DNA from: Rhodomicrobium vannielii ATCC 17100
Lineage (GTDB): Bacteria > Pseudomonadota > Alphaproteobacteria > Rhizobiales > Rhodomicrobiaceae
NCBI RefSeq assembly: GCF_000166055.1
Contig: NC_014664.1
Coordinates: 496,001-560,000, forward strand
Direction: 5' to 3'
Length of the DNA: 64,000 nt
How positions within the stretch are numbered: the stretch's first letter is position 1; the number at the start of each line of letters is the position of its first letter. Under the pieces are notes generated by a model. The model worked only from the letters and a program-made list of their open reading frames with translations. It did not search any database and was not told the origin of the DNA. The translations under genes were made by a program, and so were the position numbers. This document shows, piece by piece, positions 55,034 to 62,708 of this stretch.

Positions 55034-57169
55034 ATGGACAACAACAGAAACTTCATCATCGCGATTGCGCTTTCGCTTTCCGTGCTGCTTGGCTGGCAGT
55101 TCCTCTACATGAAGCCCGCCTCCGACAAGGCGCGCCAGCAGGCCATCGAGGCGCAGCAACAGACGGCAGGCGAACAGGGCACGGATCCGACAGTGGGCGG
55201 AGCGGCGATTCCGCCGCGCGCATCCTCGGTGATCCCGGTGCCGACGACGCCGAAATTCGCGTCCCGCGAGGCAGCCCTCGCCGCGACACAGCGCATCGCG
55301 TTCGACACATCGTCCCTCACCGGCTCGATCAACCTCAAGGGCGGCAGCGTCGACGACGTCACCTTGAAGGAGTACCGGCAGACGGTCGACCCGAACAGTC
55401 CGCCGGTCACGCTTCTTTCGCCAGCGGGCAGCCCCGAACCTTATTATGCCTATACCGGCTGGTATTCCGACCAGGCGGATATCTCCGTTCCCGGTCCCGA
55501 TACGGTTTGGAAGCAGCAGGGCACTGGCGCGCTCGCCCCCGGCAAGCCCGTCACGCTTACGTGGGACAACGGCAAGGGCCTCGTCTTCAAGCGCGCGATC
55601 ACGCTCGACGAGCACTACATGTTCACCATCACCGACACGGTGGAGAACAAGACCGGCAAGCCGGTCACGCTGCGGCCACGCGCCGAGGTGGCGCGCCTCT
55701 ACGAGCCGACGAACCTTTTCGGCTATTCCGTGCTGCATGAGGGGCTGATCGGGCTCTTCAAGGACGCGGGGCTGAAGGAACTTACCTACTCCAGCGCCAT
55801 CAAGAATTTCGACCCCGCTGCCGATAATGGCAAGGGCGTGTCGAAAGAGATTATCAGCGACAAGGGCGGCTGGCTCGGCTTCACCGACCAATACTGGGCG
55901 GCGGTGCTCGTTCCCGATCAGTCCAAGCCTCTGACGGCCCGACTTTTCGGCACGCCGCAGAAAGATTTCTTCGTCGAGTTCAGCGAGAACCCGGTGACGG
56001 TCGCGACGGGCGCATCCGAGACTTTCACGAACAAGTTGTTCGCGGGCGCGAAGAAGGTCGTGCTTATCGAACAATACATGGCGGACGACAAGATCGATCG
56101 CTTCGACAAGCTCGTCGACTGGGGTTGGTTCCCATTCCTCACGCAGCCGCTCTATTTCCTTTTGAACTGGCTATATCTGCATGTCGGCAATTTCGGCATC
56201 GCGATCCTTCTGACGACGGTTCTTGTCAAGGTTCTGTTTTTCCCGCTCGCCAACAAGTCCTATTCGGCGATGAACAAGCTGAAGATGCTTCAGCCGGAAA
56301 TGAAGAAGATTCAGGAGCGCTTCAAGGACGACAAGCAGCGTCAGCAACATGCCATGATGACCCTCTACAAGAAGGAGAAGGTCAATCCGGCTGCGGGCTG
56401 CCTGCCCATCCTCGTGCAGATCCCGGTGTTCTTCGCGCTTTACAAGGTTCTTCTCGTTTCGATCGAGATGCGGCACGCGCCGTTCTACGGCTGGATCCAC
56501 GATCTTTCCGCTCCCGACCCGACGAACATCTTCACGCTGTTCGGCCTCATCCCGTGGACGCCGCCGCATTTCATGATGCTTGGCGCGCTGCCTCTGATCA
56601 TGGGCTGCTCGATGTGGCTCCAGATGCGGCTCAATCCGACGCCGCCGGACCCGATCCAGCAGAAGATCTTCGCGTGGATGCCGGTGCTGTTCACCTTCAT
56701 GCTTGCACCGTTCCAGGCCGGCCTGATCCTCTACTGGACGTGGAACAACATCCTGACCTTCGCCCAGCAGGCGCTCATCATGAAGCGTCAGGACAAAAAC
56801 ATGAACCTTCTTGAGCAGATCGGGCTCAAGAAGTCGAACGGCGCTGCGAAGCATCGGTCGCATGCGCATGACGTCGCGCACAAGCCAACGGCGGAGCCTG
56901 TCCGTCCGGGCAAGGCGGCCGATGTCAAGACTGCATCCGTGCCGGCAACGGCCGACTCGGCAGCACCCGTTGCTAATGCCGGCGAAGCAAACGAGGCGGT
57001 ATCAACGGCGGAGGGTGCGCAGGCCGTGATCGACAAGCCGCAGCCGACCGAGCCGACAACGGCGCGTCCGGTCGCACCGGTTGCGGCCGCGCCGAGGGGC
57101 AACCTCGCGAGCAAGAAGTCGGTCAAGCAGCGCGGCAAGAGCGGTCGCAATCGCCGCCCCGGCCGGTAG
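55034..57169 (+). CDS. yidC: Membrane protein insertase YidC
   Basis: 711 aa from MDNNRNFIIAIALSLSVLLGWQ. The N-terminal helix and a large periplasmic beta domain are followed by five conserved membrane helices: PLYFLLNWLYLHVGNFGIAI, KLKMLQPEMKKIQERFKDDKQRQ, CLPILVQIPVFFALYKVL and WTWNNILTFAQQALIMKRQ. It inserts proteins into the inner membrane alone or with Sec. Usual alphaproteobacterial length is near 600; here about 120 extra C-terminal residues rich in Ala, Pro, Lys and Thr end in a basic KKSVKQRGKSGRNRRPGR tail that may bind ribosomes. Confidence 0.96.
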   Translation: MDNNRNFIIAIALSLSVLLGWQFLYMKPASDKARQQAIEAQQQTAGEQGTDPTVGGAAIPPRASSVIPVPTTPKFASREAALAATQRIAFDTSSLTGSINLKGGSVDDVTLKEYRQTVDPNSPPVTLLSPAGSPEPYYAYTGWYSDQADISVPGPDTVWKQQGTGALAPGKPVTLTWDNGKGLVFKRAITLDEHYMFTITDTVENKTGKPVTLRPRAEVARLYEPTNLFGYSVLHEGLIGLFKDAGLKELTYSSAIKNFDPAADNGKGVSKEIISDKGGWLGFTDQYWAAVLVPDQSKPLTARLFGTPQKDFFVEFSENPVTVATGASETFTNKLFAGAKKVVLIEQYMADDKIDRFDKLVDWGWFPFLTQPLYFLLNWLYLHVGNFGIAILLTTVLVKVLFFPLANKSYSAMNKLKMLQPEMKKIQERFKDDKQRQQHAMMTLYKKEKVNPAAGCLPILVQIPVFFALYKVLLVSIEMRHAPFYGWIHDLSAPDPTNIFTLFGLIPWTPPHFMMLGALPLIMGCSMWLQMRLNPTPPDPIQQKIFAWMPVLFTFMLAPFQAGLILYWTWNNILTFAQQALIMKRQDKNMNLLEQIGLKKSNGAAKHRSHAHDVAHKPTAEPVRPGKAADVKTASVPATADSAAPVANAGEANEAVSTAEGAQAVIDKPQPTEPTTARPVAPVAAAPRGNLASKKSVKQRGKSGRNRRPGR

Positions 57170-57175
57170 CGGCCG

Positions 57176-57820
57176 ATGACGGCGACCGACGAGGAAAACC
57201 ACGCGCGGGAGTTGGCAGCCCGCGCGGAAGCGCTGTTCAAGGCTCCCGCCGAGTTCGTGCTCGGCGTGACCGATGTTGCGGCGCTCCCGGAAGGCAATAG
57301 GCCCGAGGTGGCATTCGCCGGACGCTCGAATGTCGGCAAGTCGAGCCTCCTCAACGCGCTCCTGTCGCGGCGCAACCTCGCGCGCGTTTCCAACACACCA
57401 GGGCGCACGCGTGAGGTGAATTACTTCTCCGTGGGCGATGCGCTTTATGTTGTGGACATGCCCGGCTATGGCTACGCCAAGGCCCCGAAAGCGCTGGTGA
57501 AAGGGTGGACGCAACTCATCCACGATTACCTGCGCGGAAGGCCCCAGCTCAAGCGCGTGATGCTCCTCATCGACAGCCGCCACGGTCTGAAACCGTCCGA
57601 CAAGGAAATCATGACGCTGCTCGACAAGGCGGCCGTGTCCTATCAGGGCGTTTTGACCAAGGCCGACAAGCCAAAGGCCGGCGATCTCGGACAGGTCGTG
57701 CGCGAGACGGAAGCCGTGATGCGGACACATCCTGCCGCGCATCCCGTGGTTCTGACCACCTCCTCGGTCGATGGCGCGGGGATCGAAGAACTTCGGACGG
57801 CAATTGCAGAACTTTGTTAA
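57176..57820 (+). CDS. engB: Ribosome biogenesis GTP-binding protein EngB (YihA/YsxC)
   Basis: 214 aa. GTPase motifs are G1 GRSNVGKSS, the TPGRTREVN switch I threonine, G3 DMPGYGYA and G4 TKAD. It acts late in 50S ribosome assembly. It starts 6 bases after yidC, the common alphaproteobacterial order. An AT-rich tail with a 9-bp hairpin (57864-57885) follows. Confidence 0.95.
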   Translation: MTATDEENHARELAARAEALFKAPAEFVLGVTDVAALPEGNRPEVAFAGRSNVGKSSLLNALLSRRNLARVSNTPGRTREVNYFSVGDALYVVDMPGYGYAKAPKALVKGWTQLIHDYLRGRPQLKRVMLLIDSRHGLKPSDKEIMTLLDKAAVSYQGVLTKADKPKAGDLGQVVRETEAVMRTHPAAHPVVLTTSSVDGAGIEELRTAIAELC

Positions 57821-57863
57821 TCTTTAATTAATACTTACGAGTCTTCGCCTCCCTCAATATAGC

Positions 57864-57885
57864 GCGATCACGCAAACGTGATCGC
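57864..57885 (+). terminator. Strong hairpin after engB
   Basis: A perfect 9-bp stem GCGATCACG/CGTGATCGC with a CAAA loop. No T-run follows directly, so termination is probable but not certain. Confidence 0.5.
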
Positions 57886-58220
57886 ATGGCTATTTACAAC
57901 CGGGAATTTCTCCGGGTTGGCGGATAGGTGCCCACCCTCGGCATCTAACGCTCATACGCCTCATCAGAAAAAATCCACGTAGAACAAGGAGATAGCATCT
58001 CCTTATGCTCTCGCTCGCGGTTCGCCGGCGCTGCGCGCCTCCAGCGGGGCGCAGCCTTAAGGGTGATCGGCAGGTGCACGCTCTGCGCGAGATAGCTATG
58101 TCCTTTTCTTGGTATTTACCCTACTGTTTCTATCAGAAGTTGCATCGAACTTCTTCGAGTTGGTCTCTGTAATGCGTGGTGTGGTCTGTAAAAGTAAATG
58201 TAAAATTGAGTGAGAAAGTA
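57886..58220. other. Upstream region of the adhesin gene with hairpins
   Basis: This 335-base stretch has a second hairpin, AAGGAGAT-AGC-ATCTCCTT (57986-58004), and AT-rich sequence near 58110-58210. The hairpin's right arm and a nearby pyrimidine tract could affect translation. No gene is seen. Confidence 0.5.
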
Positions 58221-59909
58221 ATGGCACGTCAAAAAGAAAACAAGACGGCGGAGCCCACTGCGTTAACGGTTGCCTTCACCCTTTCCCTTCTCGTCAGCGT
58301 CAGCACCATCGCCATAGTAGCGTGCCTGTCGCAGGCTCACGCGCAAAGCACCTTCAGCGATCCTAGCCAGGGCTGGGCCTCCTCCAATGGGTCGAGCACG
58401 ACCTACACCAAGAAGTCGCAGATCTATAACGGGCAGGTGATCGGCACCGATACTTTGGGACACACCACGGTTCTGCAAGGTTCGGGCGTGACGTCGTCAA
58501 ACGGTTCCGCGAGCGCTTCCTTCACCGCAAACGGTCTGTCGGTCTCCAACGGCTCAAACGTCACCACTGTCGGCCCGAGTTCGGTGACGACAGGGACCGT
58601 CTACGCGGATACGTTCAGCGGAGGCTCTCTCTCCACGACCAGCGTGAGCACGTCGTCGCTTTCGGTTTCGAACGGCTCGAACGCAACCACCATCACGCCG
58701 ACATCGGTGACGACTGGCACCCTGAAGGCGACCACACTCGACGTGGACAACTTCAACGCCACGAACCTCACCAGTACGAACCTGACCAGTACAAACATCA
58801 ATGCGACGGGCGCGATTACAGCCACATCGCTGACCACGACCGGAGCCGTCAATTCGGGTTCGATGAACACCGGCACGATGAACGCAACCACCGTGAATGC
58901 CTCGACATTCAACGGCGGGGCCTTCAACGGGCAGTCGCTCACCGTGACGGATGGAACGCACACAAGCACCGTTATGCCGGGCTCGATCTCGACCACAGGA
59001 ACGCTCAGTTCGGGCGCGTTTACGTCGAGCGGCATTACCTCCACAGGCGACATCTCGGCGACCGGGGTTTTGTCGTCAGGCTCGATCTCGACCGGCGCGA
59101 TCCATGCGACCGACATCACGACGAACACGATCACCGCCAACACGTTCAACGCCACCAATCTCGGCACGTCGAACCTCACGGTGTCCAACGGCACGAACAC
59201 CACAACGATCACGCCGACATCGGTTACCACTGCGTCCGTCAACACCGGGACGCTGACGACAGACCATATCTACATCCAGCACTCTGGCGGAACGAATTAC
59301 ATCGACCTGAATGCCAGCGGCGACTCGGCGACCTTCCAGGGCATGAAGCTCACGGTCAAGACAGCTGACGGATCGAGCTACACGAAGGTTGTCGATGGCC
59401 ATGTCGAGGTTTCGGACAGCCTCATCACCAAGGATCTGAAGGCGACCGGAACCACGACGCTTTCCAACCTCAAGGTGGGGCAAGGAGGCACCGCTGATAT
59501 GGGCGGCGCGGTCGTGCATAACGTGGCGGGGCCGGTGGTCGGCAGCGACGCAGCGAACAAGGCCTATGTCGACTCCGTCTGGTCGGATAACACCGCACGC
59601 GTTCAGGAACTGGACGGGAGAATAGATGCGGGCCTGCGCTCCGCGAACCGTCGTATCGACGAAACGCAGGAGGGCGTCGCCATCGCGCTCGCGCTTCAGC
59701 AGCCGATCTTCGCGCCGGGGCAGAATTTCGCTGTGCGTGCCGGTTGGGGCAATTTCGAGGGCGAGAGCGCGTTCGGACTGTCGGGGGCGGGTATCATCGG
59801 CCGCGACTGGTTCGGCCAAGGCACGGTCGTCGCTCTCGACGGCGGCTTCGGCTTTGGCGCGAGCACCGGCGCCATGGCGGGCAAGGCGGGCTTCACGTTC
59901 GGTTGGTGA
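58221..59909 (+). CDS. Trimeric autotransporter adhesin (YadA-like)
   Basis: 562 aa from MARQKENKTAEPTALTVAF; an ATG-like start 15 codons upstream is less likely. A long signal segment (VAFTLSLLVSVSTIAIVACLSQAHAQ) exports the protein. The passenger is Ser/Thr/Asn/Gly-rich with repeated SNGSNxTTxxPxSVTTGT units, like beta-roll stalk sequences. A KAYVDS segment precedes a short coiled coil (RVQELDGRIDAGLRSANRRIDET) and a four-strand membrane anchor (VAIALALQQP to GKAGFTFGW) of the YadA type. It should trimerise and display a fibre at the surface. Confidence 0.85.
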   Translation: MARQKENKTAEPTALTVAFTLSLLVSVSTIAIVACLSQAHAQSTFSDPSQGWASSNGSSTTYTKKSQIYNGQVIGTDTLGHTTVLQGSGVTSSNGSASASFTANGLSVSNGSNVTTVGPSSVTTGTVYADTFSGGSLSTTSVSTSSLSVSNGSNATTITPTSVTTGTLKATTLDVDNFNATNLTSTNLTSTNINATGAITATSLTTTGAVNSGSMNTGTMNATTVNASTFNGGAFNGQSLTVTDGTHTSTVMPGSISTTGTLSSGAFTSSGITSTGDISATGVLSSGSISTGAIHATDITTNTITANTFNATNLGTSNLTVSNGTNTTTITPTSVTTASVNTGTLTTDHIYIQHSGGTNYIDLNASGDSATFQGMKLTVKTADGSSYTKVVDGHVEVSDSLITKDLKATGTTTLSNLKVGQGGTADMGGAVVHNVAGPVVGSDAANKAYVDSVWSDNTARVQELDGRIDAGLRSANRRIDETQEGVAIALALQQPIFAPGQNFAVRAGWGNFEGESAFGLSGAGIIGRDWFGQGTVVALDGGFGFGASTGAMAGKAGFTFGW

Positions 59910-60048
59910 TCTGTTTCATCTGAACGATCCCACTAACGAAAATGAAGGCTCCCGGCCATAAGCTTGGGCCGCGCCGTCTGGGCAACGGCGCGTCAACCCT
60001 CTCTGCAATCATCAAATGCGGGAACGTCGTTTCGACCGACGGCATGTC

Positions 60049-60681
60049 ATGAAATCCACCGTGTTCCGAGTTGCCCTTTTACGTGCTGCCCTATGCTCTG
60101 TTGCGATCTTCTCCGCGAGCGAAGTGCTTGCGGAGGGCAAGGGGGCACCCCTCGCCAAGCGGGCTCCCGAGGCCGCCGCGAAATCCCAGCCGAGCGCTAC
60201 GATGGACGGCGTTCAAATCGCGATGCTGATCAAGTCTACCGTCATCGCGCTCCAGCACGCGAACCAGACCGGCAATTATTCGGTCTTGCGGGATCTGGGG
60301 ACGCCACTGTTCCGCGAGCGCTTCGATCAGGTCAAGCTCTCGGCGATCTTCTCGGGCTTGAGGGGCCGTGGCGTCAATCTCAGCCCGATTCTCGTGCTTT
60401 CGCCGACACTGACGAAGCAGCCGGAACTGACCGATCAGAGGCAACTTCGGCTTGTCGGCAATTTCCCCACGCAACCGCTTCAAATCAAATACGAACTCGT
60501 CTATCAGCAGATCGACGGCGTCTGGCGCGTCGATGGCGTGTCGGTTGAGGCCGTTGCCGTCCAGACGACGGAGGCCGGACGGGCTGGCGGGACGCCTTCG
60601 CTCGCTGCGCAAACGCCGGCGCCAGTCAAGCCCGTCGCGAGCGTGAAGTCGGGAAAGAAGCCGGTGCAGCGCCAATACTGA
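60049..60681 (+). CDS. Secreted protein, paralogue of the 61655-62461 gene
   Basis: 210 aa from MKSTVFRVALLRAALCSVAI, signal peptide cleaved near VLA-E. The conserved core is IKSTVIALQHANQTGNYSVLRDLGTPLFRERF followed by LSPTLTKQPEL and LQIKYELVYQQIDGVWRVDGVSVEAV. This matches the protein at 61655-62461 in the same order (NAIVALNQANITGNYSVLRELGTPTF), so the two are diverged duplicates. The fold looks NTF2/SnoaL-like, a small alpha-beta barrel, but no activity is known. The tail is Pro/Ala/Lys-rich. mepA lies between the two paralogues. Confidence 0.75.
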   Translation: MKSTVFRVALLRAALCSVAIFSASEVLAEGKGAPLAKRAPEAAAKSQPSATMDGVQIAMLIKSTVIALQHANQTGNYSVLRDLGTPLFRERFDQVKLSAIFSGLRGRGVNLSPILVLSPTLTKQPELTDQRQLRLVGNFPTQPLQIKYELVYQQIDGVWRVDGVSVEAVAVQTTEAGRAGGTPSLAAQTPAPVKPVASVKSGKKPVQRQY

Positions 60682-60711
60682 TGCCGAACTGGCTCGGCGC
60701 TTCCTCTATCG

Positions 60712-61653
60712 TCAACGCGCTCCCGATGCCGTCGGTTTCTCGGCCTCGGCCAAATCGAGCAAAGCCTGACACTCGCCCGGCAGGTCGGTGACGAGCATGG
60801 GCTTCGGCTTGGGCTGAGGTTTCGGTGGCTTGGGAGGCTTCGGGCGAGGCGCACGCAGCTTCCTGAACCATGCATCGAGTTCCTCTCCGCACCCGTCGTC
60901 AGCCTTGATCGCGGGTTGTGAGACGCAGCCATTGCTACCCGCCGGGCAACTCAGGCGGACATGCAGATGGTCATCGTGTTTGTACCAGGGGCGGATTTTT
61001 TGCAGCCAGACGCGGTCGCTTCCCGCGCTGTCGCACAGAGCTTTCTTGATGGCGGGGTGCACGAAGATCCGCGAAACCTCGGGGTAAGAAGCGGCGCGCT
61101 TGACGAGCTTCGTCTGCGCGTCCGTCCAGCGCGCGGGATCGACCGTCAGCGTGGTCTGATCGACGTAGTTGGTGGCGGCGAATTTCTCGCGATCTTCCGC
61201 CGACAGCGTTCGCGCGGGCATGAGATTATACCAGAGATCGACGTCGATGCCGCTCTGATGGCTCGCATGCCCGCCGAGAAGCGGACCGCCAATCGGCTGT
61301 GCCATGTCGCCGACGAGGATGCCGGGAAGGCCGTCGAGGCGCTTCACGTCACGCGCGAGCGTCTCAATATAGGAGATGAGCGCGGGATGCCCCCAGTAGC
61401 GATTGCGCGAAAGGCGCATCGCCTGCCAGCCATCGCCATTCATCGCGATCTTCTGCGCGCCCGCGACGCAGCCGAGATCGTACCGGCCGATGGCCTGCGG
61501 GGGCAGCGCGGGCGGAACCTTGATCGCTCCGAACGCTTTCTTCGCCTCTCTGGGCTCTGCGATTGGTGCGGAAGCATTTTCGGCATGAGCGGCGAAACAG
61601 AGAGCCGCGATTGTCAGCGTGCAAAGCGCCGCGCTTGAGAGTTTGTGCTTCAC
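60712..61653 (-). CDS. mepA: Penicillin-insensitive murein endopeptidase
   Basis: 313 aa from a GTG of VKHKLSSAALCTLTIAALCFAAHAE, a signal peptide. The LAS-type zinc site is GGHASHQSGIDVDLWY plus the second histidine block HDDHLHVRLSC, which together match MepA. It cleaves D,D- and L,D-crosslinks in peptidoglycan in the periplasm. The C-terminal region carries a KPPKPPKPQPKPK stretch. The start follows the TGA of the upstream paralogous secreted protein gene by one base, so they are likely co-expressed. Confidence 0.93.
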   Translation of the reverse strand: MKHKLSSAALCTLTIAALCFAAHAENASAPIAEPREAKKAFGAIKVPPALPPQAIGRYDLGCVAGAQKIAMNGDGWQAMRLSRNRYWGHPALISYIETLARDVKRLDGLPGILVGDMAQPIGGPLLGGHASHQSGIDVDLWYNLMPARTLSAEDREKFAATNYVDQTTLTVDPARWTDAQTKLVKRAASYPEVSRIFVHPAIKKALCDSAGSDRVWLQKIRPWYKHDDHLHVRLSCPAGSNGCVSQPAIKADDGCGEELDAWFRKLRAPRPKPPKPPKPQPKPKPMLVTDLPGECQALLDLAEAEKPTASGAR

Positions 61654-61654
61654 G

Positions 61655-62461
61655 TCAACGGCCAAACGGGTTCCAGGCCGTGTTGGGTGCTGGCGCTGGC
61701 GCAGGAACCGGAGCCACCTCTACCTGCGTTTGCTCCGCAGGAGCAGGAGCCGGTGCGGATGGCGCGGGTACGGACGAAGAGAGTGATGGCCCAGCCTGCT
61801 GCTGGGGCGTCGGTCGCGCGGGTTGCTGAGGCGCTGCGGCCTGGTCCGGCTTCGGCTTTTTCGGAGACGGCGAAGCTTTCTTTTGCGGCTGTTGTGGCGC
61901 GGCGCCGCCAGCGGGTTGGGTCAGGTCGATCCGGATCGGTTTCGACTCGGCTGCGCGCTGCGGCGGTGCCTCGTTCATGGTAGACGCCTGCTGACCCTCC
62001 CCCGGAGGCGCGACGTTGACCGCGATGGCCGCCAGCATCCATTGATCGCCCGTAATCTGGAAAGCGATGTCGAAATTAACGTGCTCCGGCGCTGTCGCGA
62101 AGAAGCCGGTCAAACGGAGCACTTGCCCTTCAAGCATGTTCGGCTGAGCGGTGAGCCTTGGCGGGAAAAACATGACGGGGGATATGTCGATCTTGCGGTT
62201 GCGCAAGGTCGCAAACGCCTCGGCAAGTTTTGCGGGGTTGTTCGTCTGCTGGAACGTGGGCGTGCCGAGTTCGCGCAGCACCGAATAATTGCCGGTGATG
62301 TTGGCCTGATTGAGGGCAACGATCGCATTGCGGATCATGAGGATCAGGCGAAGCTCGTCGGGCGACTGCGCCTGCTGCTGTCCCGCCGGCTGCGCCGAAG
62401 CCGTGACAGGCGCCATCGCTAGGGCTACCGCACAAAAAAGGCTCAGGCTGTATTTTCTCAC
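61655..62461 (-). CDS. Secreted protein with long Pro/Ala tail, paralogue of the 60049-60681 gene
   Basis: 268 aa from a GTG with a GAGGGG ribosome binding site; a longer frame upstream is not used. The signal VRKYSLSLFCAVALAMAPVTASA is followed by a core with MIRNAIVALNQANITGNYSVLRELG and NFDIAFQITGDQWMLAAIAVNV. Residues about 160-268 are proline, alanine, lysine and glutamine-rich (PAPSAPAPAPAEQTQ), like wall-spanning or disordered linkers. The stop codon is one base before the mepA start, and the association with a peptidoglycan hydrolase suggests an envelope role. The family is not named. Confidence 0.75.
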   Translation of the reverse strand: MRKYSLSLFCAVALAMAPVTASAQPAGQQQAQSPDELRLILMIRNAIVALNQANITGNYSVLRELGTPTFQQTNNPAKLAEAFATLRNRKIDISPVMFFPPRLTAQPNMLEGQVLRLTGFFATAPEHVNFDIAFQITGDQWMLAAIAVNVAPPGEGQQASTMNEAPPQRAAESKPIRIDLTQPAGGAAPQQPQKKASPSPKKPKPDQAAAPQQPARPTPQQQAGPSLSSSVPAPSAPAPAPAEQTQVEVAPVPAPAPAPNTAWNPFGR

Positions 62462-62708
62462 GGGTACCCCTCGACCATCGCCAGTCTGCCAGCCATTCTT
62501 AATAGCCGGACCGGGTGACTTCAAGATGAAAGGGCCACGTGCAGGGGTTATGCACGCCTTGGTTGCGCGCAGGCATGGTGGGCGCGTGATGCTTCGGCGC
62601 GGTGGTTTGGTCGGCGTCTGGCGGCACGACGCGGAGCGCGCACCGTTTCAGGCCGCTCCGCACGGCGTGACCCTGCCGCGCAAACATCCATGACCGCGAC
62701 GCTCGTCG

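Noticed and set aside
58221-59909. Phage tail fibre gene
   Set aside because: The KAYVDS motif occurs in fibres, but the signal peptide and YadA-type C-terminal strands fit an autotransporter, and no other phage genes are nearby.
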